Notes under the pieces: model-generated | The model's database searches: none | What the model was told of the DNA's origin: nothing | The model's input: only the letters and a program-made list of their open reading frames with translations | Position numbers and translations under genes: made by a program | Assembly (NCBI GenBank): GCA_964611195.1 | Contig: CAZSXA010000024.1 | Span: 1-20,507 of the forward strand | DNA: 20,507 bases | Source: JADLGL01 sp964611195 | Lineage (GTDB): Bacteria > Pseudomonadota > Alphaproteobacteria > Rhizobiales > Kaistiaceae | Direction of reading: 5' to 3' | Shown: piece after piece, positions 1 through 6,753 of the stretch | Numbering within the stretch: position 1 is the stretch's first letter | Layout of the letters: each line of letters starts with the position of its first letter

Positions 1-2
1 TG

Positions 3-302
3 CCCCAGTTCGCTCCATCGTCGGCGCGCCGCCTCGAGCGCTGGATCAAGCTTGTCGACCGCGTCGTCGAGCGTTTTACCCTTTTTCCGCTCTCACGCTA
101 TGCCGAGGCATTCGCCTGGATCCAGGAGGAGTACGGGATGACTTTGACCGAGACCCGGGTCAAGCGGGGAAGGTCGTCGGAGGATATCGGCAAACTGGTG
201 GACGAGATCATGGCGCAGACCGAGCACAAGGACCCGGTTTGGCTCGACCGCATCCTCTACGATCGGGTCAGCGAGGCCTTCGGTGCGCCGGCTGAAGCAT
301 AG
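3..302 (+). CDS. 3' end of a possible sulfotransferase-family protein (partial)
   Basis: An open frame enters from the left edge of the window and runs 99 codons to a TAG at 300-302; its start lies outside. The visible part is mostly helical and charged. It has an ERF...Y segment followed by an EEYGM stretch and ends with a D(x)5LYDRVSEAF-like tail. That layout recalls the C-terminus of bacterial sulfotransferase-2-type proteins, where an 'E-R' strand is followed by a late 'D..LY' helix. This is only a resemblance, and no PAPS-binding motif is visible because the N-terminus is missing. It overlaps the start of the downstream methyltransferase by 20 bp, which suggests translational coupling. 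A second, clearer sulfotransferase lies about 700 bp further on, which mildly supports the guess. The coding frame is secure; the function is weak. Confidence 0.5.
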   Translation, partial: PQFAPSSARRLERWIKLVDRVVERFTLFPLSRYAEAFAWIQEEYGMTLTETRVKRGRSSEDIGKLVDEIMAQTEHKDPVWLDRILYDRVSEAFGAPAEA

Positions 303-996
303 GCTCAAATCATTGAGAAATGACGCTGAGGTCCGGTCGAAGCCGGCCGATGACGATCCCCGCCGGCTGATCGACACCGTGCCGACCGACCTGGCGCGGA
401 TTGCCGAGGAGACGCGTGCCTACAAGTCGAGCGGTCAGCTGCTGGTCTACGGACAGGAGTTCGCGCCGTTTCGCGATGCGGCTTTCACGATCCTGGAAAT
501 CGGCGTCAAGGACGGCGGTTCGGTGGCGCTATGGTCGCGGTATTTCAGCCGCGCCAAGATCGTCGGCGTCGACATCAGGCCCCGCGAGACGCATGAGGTC
601 GATCGCATCACCATGCTGCAGGGCGACCAGTCGGACACGGCGTTCATCGAACGCCTTGCCGACGAGCACGGGCCGTTCGGCATCATCATCGACGACGGCT
701 CGCATGTCCCCGCCCATCAGATCGCAACCTTCGAGGCGCTCTTCCCGCATCTGATGGCCGGTGGGCTCTACATCTGCGAGGACATCCACACCAGCCTCAC
801 CAAGTTCACGGACGAGCCCTCGGCGCTCGACTATTTTCAGACGTTCGTCGGCCGGCTGATGGTCGGGGCGGAGAAGTCGGGACACCCGGCGCCCGATGTC
901 GCGCGGCATGTCTACCGCGTCATGTTCTACTGGCGAAGCGTGCTCTTGCAGAAGCTGCCGCTCGGGCCGAAATACCGGGTCCCGCCGCACGCATAG
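283..996 (+). CDS. Class I SAM-dependent methyltransferase (macrocin O-methyltransferase-like)
   Basis: The protein has 237 residues and starts at a GTG preceded by GAGG seven bases upstream. It shows a Rossmann methyltransferase order: motif I LEIGVKDGGS at residues 71-80, the acidic end of strand 2 in VGVDI at 94-98, then IIIDDGSH at 134-141 and GGLYICED at about 160-167. The IDDGSH plus 'GG.Y..ED' pairing is characteristic of the small sugar or natural-product O-methyltransferases related to macrocin/demethylmacrocin enzymes, in which these acidic residues bind metal. A role in methylating a surface sugar or lipid is inferred from neighbouring sulfotransferase-like genes; the substrate cannot be read from sequence. 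It overlaps the upstream partial gene by 20 bp and converges on the minus-strand sulfotransferase, with a terminator-like hairpin between them. Confidence 0.85.
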   Translation: MRRLKHRLKSLRNDAEVRSKPADDDPRRLIDTVPTDLARIAEETRAYKSSGQLLVYGQEFAPFRDAAFTILEIGVKDGGSVALWSRYFSRAKIVGVDIRPRETHEVDRITMLQGDQSDTAFIERLADEHGPFGIIIDDGSHVPAHQIATFEALFPHLMAGGLYICEDIHTSLTKFTDEPSALDYFQTFVGRLMVGAEKSGHPAPDVARHVYRVMFYWRSVLLQKLPLGPKYRVPPHA

Positions 997-999
997 CGG

Positions 1000-1033
1000 A
1001 AACACGGCGCCCGCGGCAGGGTCGCGTGTTTTT
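1000..1033. terminator. Hairpin between convergent genes
   Basis: AAACACG at 1000-1006 pairs with CGTGTTT at 1025-1031, and a run of T follows on the plus strand. It sits in the 41-bp gap between the methyltransferase stop and the convergent sulfotransferase stop. It would act mainly on the plus strand. The loop is long (18 nt), so confidence is moderate. Confidence 0.4.
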
Positions 1034-1037
1034 CCAG

Positions 1038-2013
1038 TCAGTTCGGCAGATAGCGCGCCAGCGCCGGATGGCCGACTTCGGTCAGGACGGCATCCATGAA
1101 CTCGGCCTCGCGGTCGTCGAGTTCCTCGCGGTGCCCGCCGACAACGCCCTTCCGCACCCTCAGCGACTTCCGCTCCGCCGCCCCTTGGCTCTGCGCTTCG
1201 GCCGCTTTGAGGCGGTCGAACGAGCAGGCCTCCACCGCGCGGGCGATCAGGTTCTGGTCGGGTGTTTCGATGCCGCATGCGACGAGGAAGGTCCGCAGGC
1301 CGGCGGCCGGGTCTGAGCGAATGTCCTCATAGTGGACGATCGGGGCGGCAGAGCGCTCGGCCCATCCGGCGGCAGCGGCCATGTAGGCGACGATCTTACG
1401 GAAGCCGAGCGTCTCGGAATAGACGAACTCCGGCAGCGAGTAGCTCTTCGGGAGCTTCGACGGCGCCCCCTCTCCGAGCCGGACCCGGCCGCGNNNNNNN
1501 NNNGACTATAACAGCCTGGACGGGTTGAACGTGCACGCGGCGATAGTCGACGAGGTGATGGTAGTAGCTGACGACGACGTCGCGGGGGTCGCGGAATAGA
1601 ACGATGTTCCGTTCCGCGCCGCTCTTCTTGATTCTCGGGCGCTGGTAGTAGGGCTGGCTGTACGCAGCGAAGTGGCGGAACTGGATCAGCGGTGCCCACC
1701 GGCCCTTGTTCCGCGCCTCCAGCACCGCGTTGACATAGCTCTCCGCGCGCCACGGCGTCATCGACTCCAGCGCCTTGTGAACCGTCCAGCAGGCGTCGGG
1801 CCGATCAATGGCGTGCGCCACATACCAGGTCGCCATCAGCCCCAGCCAGGTGCGGCCCGATTTCGGGTAGGAGAGTACGCGGACATCCTGGCGGCGATTG
1901 AGCATCCGGTCGGTTTCCGAGCGCTCCTTCGTCCCCTTCGGGTCCCTTTTCCTGCCTGCCGGGCGGGGCGTTCGCTCCGCCGGTGTCTCTTCCGGAGTCT
2001 CGTTCAACGTCAT
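1038..2013 (-). CDS. Sulfotransferase domain protein (PAPS-dependent), interrupted by a 10-N assembly gap
   Basis: Two minus-strand frames on either side of the N run at 1494-1503 together make one sulfotransferase of roughly 320 residues. The upstream part has the 5'-phosphosulfate loop YPKSGRTW (residues 49-56) and the 3'-phosphate motif FRDPRDVVVSYY (from residue 140). The downstream part continues with SLPEFVYSETLGF, a PIVHYEDIRSDP strand and the terminal RVRKGVVGG motif, as in the family. The two halves are out of frame by one base across the gap, so the N count is probably a placeholder rather than a true frameshift. The chosen ATG at 2013 gives a charged, Pro-rich leader; the in-frame ATG at 1905 (residue 37) lies just ahead of the domain and is an alternative, since neither has a strong ribosome site. 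The enzyme would transfer sulfate from PAPS to a glycan, lipid or small-molecule hydroxyl. Confidence 0.82.
1494..1503. other. Assembly gap, 10 N
   Basis: A run of ten N inside the sulfotransferase gene. The coding frame shifts across it, so its true length is probably not 10. Confidence 0.99.
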
Positions 2014-2203
2014 TGACCGTTCGTGTCCTGGCGGGCTGCGGCGCCGGCGCCAACGCGGGTCGCCCGCGGTCCGGCCCTTCAATCAGAAAGGCGCGGGACT
2101 GCCAAGCGCGCAGCCATGCGCCTTTGCACCGCGCGGACGGCCGACGGCTGCGTCCCGGTGTGCAGCGCGACTTCCTTCAAGCAAGCCAGCAAGGATAACT
2201 CCC

Positions 2204-3022
2204 ATGAGAACCAGCCATGAAGGCGTGGCCGAGATCATCGGCCACGAGGGCGTCGTGCTGTCGCCCTACCGCGACAGCGTCGGCGTCTGGACATTCGGCA
2301 TAGGCCATACCGCCAAGGCCGGGCCGCCCGATCCGGCGACGATGGCGCGCGGCGTTGCGCGGCCGCTGGAGGAGGCGATCGCGACGCTCCGCCGCGACCT
2401 CCGGCGCTACGAAGACAGAGTCAATGAAGCCGTCGAAGTTTCTCTTCGGCAACACGAATTCGATGCGCTCGTGTCGTTCGATTTCAACACCGGCGGCATC
2501 TTCCGGGCGCGGCTTGTCCGCCTCCTCAACGCGGGCGACCGCGCCGGCGCCGCGGAAGCGTTCGACGGATGGCAAAGGCCGCCGGAGATCATCTCGCGCC
2601 GCAACGCTGAGAAGGCTCTCTTCCGCGACGGCGTCTATACGAATGGCGGGATGGCGACGCTCTACACCGCCGGTGCCGACGGCCGCGTCGACTATCGCAC
2701 CGGCACCCGGGTCAATGTCGCGTCGCTCCTCGGGGGGCCGGCGCGCCAGCCGGACGATCCGGGCGACGACCGCCAGCCGGGAGCGGGCGGTGCGGCCATG
2801 CCGCCGGCCCGAGTCGGTGAGGTCGGCGGCGCCGGGGTCGTCGCGGCGATCGGCGTGTTCCTCTCCAACGTCGTCTGGTGGGTCGGGCTCGTGGTGATTG
2901 TCGCCGCGGTCGGATGGCTGCTGTGGCGCTTCCGGAGGCCGCTCTGGAACGGGCTGAAGGCGCTCGGCGCGTCGCTCGCTCGCCTTGCCCGCCGGCCGGG
3001 GCCGAGGAGGGCGGGGCAATGA
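2204..3022 (+). CDS. Phage-type GH24 lysozyme (endolysin) with C-terminal membrane helix
   Basis: The ATG at 2204 is chosen because AAGGA lies eight bases upstream; the open frame extends further 5' without support. The 272-residue protein begins with a T4-lysozyme-type catalytic core: Glu15 in HEG, Asp24 in YRD and Thr30 in VWTFGIGHT. This keeps the Glu-9-Asp-6-Thr spacing of T4 lysozyme (E11, D20, T26). GH24 enzymes cleave the peptidoglycan MurNAc-GlcNAc bond. The domain covers about residues 5-155. A Gly/Pro/Asp-rich linker follows, then a strongly hydrophobic Trp-rich stretch (about 215-246) and a basic tail, so the enzyme may be membrane-anchored by its C-terminus, unlike the usual soluble endolysin. 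Its stop overlaps the start of a small holin-like gene (ATGA), forming a lysis cassette. It could be a prophage remnant, a gene-transfer-agent lysis module or a domesticated secretion function. Confidence 0.88.
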   Translation: MRTSHEGVAEIIGHEGVVLSPYRDSVGVWTFGIGHTAKAGPPDPATMARGVARPLEEAIATLRRDLRRYEDRVNEAVEVSLRQHEFDALVSFDFNTGGIFRARLVRLLNAGDRAGAAEAFDGWQRPPEIISRRNAEKALFRDGVYTNGGMATLYTAGADGRVDYRTGTRVNVASLLGGPARQPDDPGDDRQPGAGGAAMPPARVGEVGGAGVVAAIGVFLSNVVWWVGLVVIVAAVGWLLWRFRRPLWNGLKALGASLARLARRPGPRRAGQ

Positions 3023-3198
3023 GCAACTATCGCAAGCTCATCGCCGGCGTCGTCGGCGTGTCGTTGATCCTCCTGAAGCACTTCACCGGCGTCGAGCTGC
3101 CGGGGCTCGGCGATCATCTCATCGAAATCGCGATGGCGATCGGTACCTGGGTGTCGGTGTGGTGGTTCAAGAACGAAAGGCCGGAGGAGCGCCGATGA
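3019..3198 (+). CDS. Small two-helix holin-like protein
   Basis: This 59-residue protein starts at the ATG of an ATGA overlap with the endolysin stop and itself ends in another overlap with the next start. It has a hydrophobic segment at about residues 6-24, a short turn with GVELPGLGD, a second hydrophobic segment at about 34-50 ending in VWWFKNE, and a basic/acidic C-terminal tail. Two helices in fewer than 70 residues beside an endolysin is the normal form of a class II holin, which permeabilises the inner membrane. No specific family motif is recognised; the assignment rests on size, topology and coupling to the lysozyme gene. Confidence 0.68.
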   Translation: MSNYRKLIAGVVGVSLILLKHFTGVELPGLGDHLIEIAMAIGTWVSVWWFKNERPEERR

Positions 3199-3478
3199 TC
3201 GCCGGTATCGTCAGCCTGCTTCGGCGCTGGCTCGGCAGTGGCGGGCTGTCGCGACTTGTCGATGCCTATGCGGCCAAGAAGGACTCCGAGGTCGAGCGTG
3301 ACCGTCTCGAGGCCGATGTGATCAAGGCACGGATCGAGGCCGAGATCGAGGGTCGTCGCAACGCCACCGAGATCCGCAAGGGCACCGCCGGCTTCTGGGA
3401 GATGCGGCTGATCTCCTTCGTCATCGCCGCGCCGTTTGCGCTGCATGCCGGCGCGGTCGGGCTCGACACGACCTTCCG
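3195..3478 (+). CDS. Third gene of the lysis cassette, truncated by the assembly gap
   Basis: It starts at an ATG overlapping the previous stop (ATGA) and stays open for about 94 residues until the N run. The N-terminus is a short amphipathic segment (MIAGIVSLLRRWL). A highly charged, helical KKDSEVERDRLEADVIKA-type stretch follows (residues about 29-60), and then FWEMRLISFVIAAPFALHAG, probably a membrane helix. A charged helix followed by 'W..R' and a hydrophobic segment resembles phage holin-3TM type proteins, but the rest is missing, so the family is not certain. It is clearly part of the same transcription unit as the endolysin and the small holin-like gene. Confidence 0.62.
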
Positions 3479-3578
3479 NNNNNNNNNNNNNNNNNNNNNN
3501 NNNNNNNNNNNNNNNNNNNNNNNNNNNNNNNNNNNNNNNNNNNNNNNNNNNNNNNNNNNNNNNNNNNNNNNNNNNNNN
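3479..3578. other. Assembly gap, 100 N
   Basis: Exactly 100 N, the conventional placeholder for a gap of unknown size. It cuts the third lysis-cassette gene. Anything between that gene and the ABC transporter is unseen. Confidence 0.99.
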
Positions 3579-3621
3579 GGCATCACGCCGGCGGGAGCTT
3601 CAGCACGTGGTGGTCAGCGAG

Positions 3622-5424
3622 ATGGAAGGGCGGTCCGCCACGGCGTCCGGTGCAGCCGAGGAGCCCGAAACGCCTCGCAAGACGCAGGCGAAGCTCCGCG
3701 ATATCTGGCCGCATATCCGGCCCTATCGGCGAACGCTGGTGGTCATCGCCGTCGTTTCGCTCATCGCGTCGGCGTTCACGCTGGTGCAGCCGCTGGTGCT
3801 GCAGGAGCTGATCAACGGCGTCTCGTCCGGCGAGACCGTGACCTCGGCGCTTTGGCTGCTCGTTGCCGTCACGCTCGGCATGGCCGGGTTCAGTGCGTTG
3901 CAGTCATACCTCCTCAACCGTACTGCCGAGGGCGTCGTCCTCGGCACGCGGCGGACGCTGGTCGGCCATCTCTTCCGCCTGCCGATCGTCGAGTTTGACC
4001 GGCGGCGGATCGGCGATCTGATGTCGCGCGTCGGCGCCGACACGACGCTGTTCCGCTCGGTGATCACCTCCGGCATCTTCGACGTCGTCTCCTCCGTGCT
4101 GATGTTCTTCGGCGCCGTGTTCCTGATGGCGACGATCGACGTTGTCCTTCTCGCCATCACGCTGGCGGCGATCGCCGTCGGCACCGTGCTGGTGCTCGTC
4201 CTCGGCATGATGATGCGGCGGGCGAGCCAGCGCGCGCAGGAGGGCGTCGGCGACATGACGGCGGCGGTGGAGCGCGTGCTCGGCGCGATCCGTTCGGTGC
4301 GCGCTGCCGGCGCGACGGAGCGCGAGACCGAGCGCGTCGGAACCGAGGCGGAGAATGTCTATCGGCAGGGGGTCCGGCTGGCAGCGCTCAATGCGCTGGT
4401 GCAGCCGGTGATGTCGATCACGATCCAGGGCGCGTTCGTCGCCGTGCTCGGCTTCGGCGGCTACCGTGTCGTCACCGGGGCGATGGAGATCGGCGATCTC
4501 GTCGCCTTCCTCCTCTACCTCTTCGTCCTGATCATGCCGATCGGCGGGGCGATCAGCGCGATCGCGCGCTTGCAGGCCGGGCTCGCCGCGCTCGACCGCA
4601 TGCAGGAGGTGCTGCAACTGCCGCCCGAGGACGCCGATGAGGCGACGCTCCGGACACGGCCGAGCGTGTCGCCGGCGCGCGCGCCGGTGAACAGTGCCGC
4701 GGTTCTCGAATTCGATCATGTCGGCTTCGCTTATGAAGACGGTCCGCCGGTGCTGGAGGATGTTTCGTTCCGGGTCGAACGCGGCCTCAGAACGGCGATC
4801 GTCGGGCCGTCGGGCGCCGGCAAATCGTCGATCCTGGCGCTGATCGAGCGCTTCTATGACCCGACCTCGGGCCGCGTTCTCCTCGACGGCGCGGACGTCC
4901 GCACCATCCGCCGCGCCGACCTTCGCCGCCGCATCGCTTATGTCGAGCAGGAGGCGCCGGTGCTTGCGGGAACGCTCACCGACAATCTCCGCCTTGCCAA
5001 TCCGGATGCGACCGAAGCCGAGATGCTGGCGGTGCTGGAGGAGGTGGGGCTCACCTCGCTAACCGAACGCTCGAATGCCGGCCTCGGCCTACAGGTCGGC
5101 GATGGCGGTGTGCTGCTCTCCGGCGGTCAGCGCCAACGCCTTGCCTGGGCGCGGGCGTTCCTCGCCGGCGCCGAATTGCTGCTTCTCGACGAGCCGACCT
5201 CGAGCGTCGACTCGCGGACCGAAGCGGCGCTGCAGGATGCACTGAAGCGCGCCAGCGGCGACCGCACGGTGGTCGTCGTTGCTCACCGCCTCGCCACCGT
5301 CGCCGATTCCGACGCGATCGTCGTCATGGAGGCAGGGCAGGTGCAGGCGATCGGGACGCACAGAGAATTGCTGACGGCCTCGCCGCTCTATCGCGAACTC
5401 GCCGAGCATCAGCTGCTGGCCTGA
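3622..5424 (+). CDS. ABC exporter, fused permease/ATPase half-transporter
   Basis: The 600-residue protein has the usual ABC-exporter order. A six-helix transmembrane domain covers about residues 37-325. The nucleotide-binding domain follows, with Walker A GPSGAGKS (395-402), Q-loop in YVEQ (440-443), signature LLSGGQRQR (498-506), Walker B LLLLDE (519-524) and switch histidine in VAHR (His555). It would act as a homodimer in the inner membrane exporting a lipid, peptide or drug; it resembles the MsbA/multidrug exporters, but the substrate cannot be assigned. The ATG at 3622 is used. A GTG five codons upstream (3607), with GGGAG nine bases before it, is a credible alternative start. The gene begins about 40 bp after the long gap, so its upstream neighbour is unknown. 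Confidence 0.9.
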   Translation: MEGRSATASGAAEEPETPRKTQAKLRDIWPHIRPYRRTLVVIAVVSLIASAFTLVQPLVLQELINGVSSGETVTSALWLLVAVTLGMAGFSALQSYLLNRTAEGVVLGTRRTLVGHLFRLPIVEFDRRRIGDLMSRVGADTTLFRSVITSGIFDVVSSVLMFFGAVFLMATIDVVLLAITLAAIAVGTVLVLVLGMMMRRASQRAQEGVGDMTAAVERVLGAIRSVRAAGATERETERVGTEAENVYRQGVRLAALNALVQPVMSITIQGAFVAVLGFGGYRVVTGAMEIGDLVAFLLYLFVLIMPIGGAISAIARLQAGLAALDRMQEVLQLPPEDADEATLRTRPSVSPARAPVNSAAVLEFDHVGFAYEDGPPVLEDVSFRVERGLRTAIVGPSGAGKSSILALIERFYDPTSGRVLLDGADVRTIRRADLRRRIAYVEQEAPVLAGTLTDNLRLANPDATEAEMLAVLEEVGLTSLTERSNAGLGLQVGDGGVLLSGGQRQRLAWARAFLAGAELLLLDEPTSSVDSRTEAALQDALKRASGDRTVVVVAHRLATVADSDAIVVMEAGQVQAIGTHRELLTASPLYRELAEHQLLA

Positions 5425-5436
5425 CGCCGGCACGCT

Positions 5437-5510
5437 TGTCCCGGCCGAGAGCCGGGACACTCCGGCTTCCGCCGCAACTACTGTCGCCATCTGCCCGGGT
5501 TACGCCGGGG
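5437..5510. repeat. Two related palindromic elements between genes
   Basis: TGTCCCGGC (5437-5445) and GCCGGGACA (5451-5459) form a perfect 9-bp hairpin with a CGAGA loop. About 35 bp later, CCCGG (5494-5498) and CCGGG (5505-5509) form a weaker palindrome, with GACA following as in the first. Read on the minus strand, both units begin TGTCCC and contain a CCGGG arm. No T tract follows, so they look more like an intergenic palindromic repeat pair than a terminator, although an RNA 3'-end role for the ABC transporter message is possible. Confidence 0.5.
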
Positions 5511-5558
5511 ACACCCGCACCGATGCGCAGACGGCGCTCAACCTTAAAGAGACGCCCA

Positions 5559-5993
5559 ATGCCCAATGAACTCGTGCCGCTGCCGTTCCGCGGCAACGGC
5601 AATGGCGGCCAGCGCGTTATCGACCGCCTGGCGCTGATCGCCGTTCCGGTGCTGCTCGGCGCGCTCGGCGTCGTCCTCTGGAGCCTCCTTACCGGCGTGA
5701 TCGACGGCGTCCGCTCCAACGAGCGGGCGATCGTCGCGCTCGAGACCACGATCGACGAGATGCGGTCGACGCTCGCCGACGCCGCGGCCGACCGCTGGAC
5801 GGCGACGCAGGACGCTCAACAGCAGGTGATCCAGGCGCTCGTCGATACCGCTCAGAACGAGGAACTGATCGAGGCGAAGGAGGAACTACGCGAGCAGCGC
5901 TCGCGGCTGGAGGGGATCGCCGTCGAGCTCGCCACCGATGAGCGCCGCATCGAGGCGCTCGAGCGGATCATCGGAACGATCGACTATCCCTGA
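5559..5993 (+). CDS. Small membrane-anchored coiled-coil protein of unknown function
   Basis: The ATG at 5559 has AAGAG eight bases upstream and gives 144 residues. The N-terminus is polar, with FRGNGNGG. A single membrane helix spans about residues 24-46 (LALIAVPVLLGALGVVLWSLL). The remainder is a charged helix rich in Glu, Arg, Ala and Gln, and is very probably a coiled coil (about 52-138). No family was recognised. A membrane anchor plus periplasmic or cytoplasmic coiled coil can occur in phage lysis accessory proteins, and a lysis cassette lies about 2 kb upstream across the gap, but that link is speculative. Its last 10 bases overlap the end of the convergent macrodomain gene. Confidence 0.72.
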   Translation: MPNELVPLPFRGNGNGGQRVIDRLALIAVPVLLGALGVVLWSLLTGVIDGVRSNERAIVALETTIDEMRSTLADAAADRWTATQDAQQQVIQALVDTAQNEELIEAKEELREQRSRLEGIAVELATDERRIEALERIIGTIDYP

Positions 5994-6535
5994 TCCTCGG
6001 CCGCAGCCGCAGCGCGGATCAACGCCTGCTGGAAGGCGTCATAGGCGGCGTTGTCCCACAGGACGAAACGGATCAGCATCACCGACTTCAGCTTCGGCGC
6101 GTTGAGCGCAACGGTGGCGCAGGCGACCTCCGCCGCTTCCGCCAGCGGGTAGCCGAACGCGCCGGCCGAGATTGCGGGAAAGGCGACGGACGCGAGGCCG
6201 GCCTCCTCGGCTAGGGCGAGAGCGCGGACATAGCAGGAAGCAAGCATTTCGGCCGCCGGCTCGTCGCGGCCATAGACCGGGCCGAGCGCATGGATGACGT
6301 GGCGGTTGGGGAGGTCGAAGGCCTCCGTCATCACCGCCTCGCCAGGCTCCAGCGGGGCAAGCGGGGTCGCTGCTTCGGCGAGCTTCGGGCCCGCAGCGGC
6401 GTGGATCGCACCGGCGACACCGCCGCCGGGCTGAAGCGCAGAGTTCGCGGCATTGACGATCGCGTCGATGTCGGGCTGGCGGGTGATGTCGCCCGGCACG
6501 CATTGCAGCGTGACGTCGCCGAGTGAGATGCGCAT
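5984..6535 (-). CDS. Macrodomain protein, probable O-acetyl-ADP-ribose deacetylase
   Basis: A single-domain 183-residue protein. It has the family's PGDIT (14-18), DAIVNAANS (24-32, with the conserved Asn28 and Asn31), the PGGGVAGAIH phosphate loop (about 36-45), a VIHALGPVY strand, and FPAISAGAFGYP, which replaces the more common ISTGVYGYP. This arrangement is that of the MacroD/YmdB class, which binds ADP-ribose and removes O-acetyl or protein-linked ADP-ribose. Length is typical for a stand-alone enzyme. No clear Shine-Dalgarno precedes the ATG. The 3' end overlaps the convergent coiled-coil gene by 10 bp. It is probably a housekeeping or stress enzyme unrelated to its neighbours. Confidence 0.9.
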   Translation of the reverse strand: MRISLGDVTLQCVPGDITRQPDIDAIVNAANSALQPGGGVAGAIHAAAGPKLAEAATPLAPLEPGEAVMTEAFDLPNRHVIHALGPVYGRDEPAAEMLASCYVRALALAEEAGLASVAFPAISAGAFGYPLAEAAEVACATVALNAPKLKSVMLIRFVLWDNAAYDAFQQALIRAAAAAEDQG

Positions 6536-6679
6536 CGAAGAGGCTCTGGCGCTGGAGGAATCGGTTGACGACAGCTTAGTCGATCACAGCCTGCGCGCCG
6601 GGCCAACCACAGTATCGGAACGGCTTGGCCTGCGTGAGAATTGCGCGGCAACGATCCGTCCGCGCTGCACCATCAAGTC

Positions 6680-6718
6680 AAAGCCCCGGGCTCCGATCAG
6701 CGGAGCCCGGGGCTTTTT
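6680..6718 (+). terminator. Strong intrinsic terminator, best on the plus strand
   Basis: AAAGCCCCGGGCTCCG (6680-6695) and its exact complement CGGAGCCCGGGGCTTT (6701-6716) form a perfect 16-bp stem with an ATCAG loop, and TTTTT (6714-6718) closes it on the plus strand. On the minus strand only TTT then GAC follows, though it is well placed to end the minus-strand gene that stops at 6754. No plus-strand gene lies directly upstream. Confidence 0.8.
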
Positions 6719-6753
6719 GTCGTTTCGGCGAGGACGCGCGCCTGGACTTACGG

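Noticed and set aside
529..1278. Long minus-strand open frame across the methyltransferase
   Set aside because: Arg/Gly-rich shadow frame opposite the methyltransferase and sulfotransferase; no domain, no ribosome site.
2054..2068. CGCGGG-TCG-CCCGCG hairpin upstream of the lysis cassette
   Set aside because: Only 6 bp, no T tract, and such GC palindromes are frequent by chance at this composition.
3904..4719. 271-codon minus-strand frame inside the ABC transporter
   Set aside because: Antisense shadow of a clear ABC exporter; His/Arg-rich composition typical of high-GC antisense frames.
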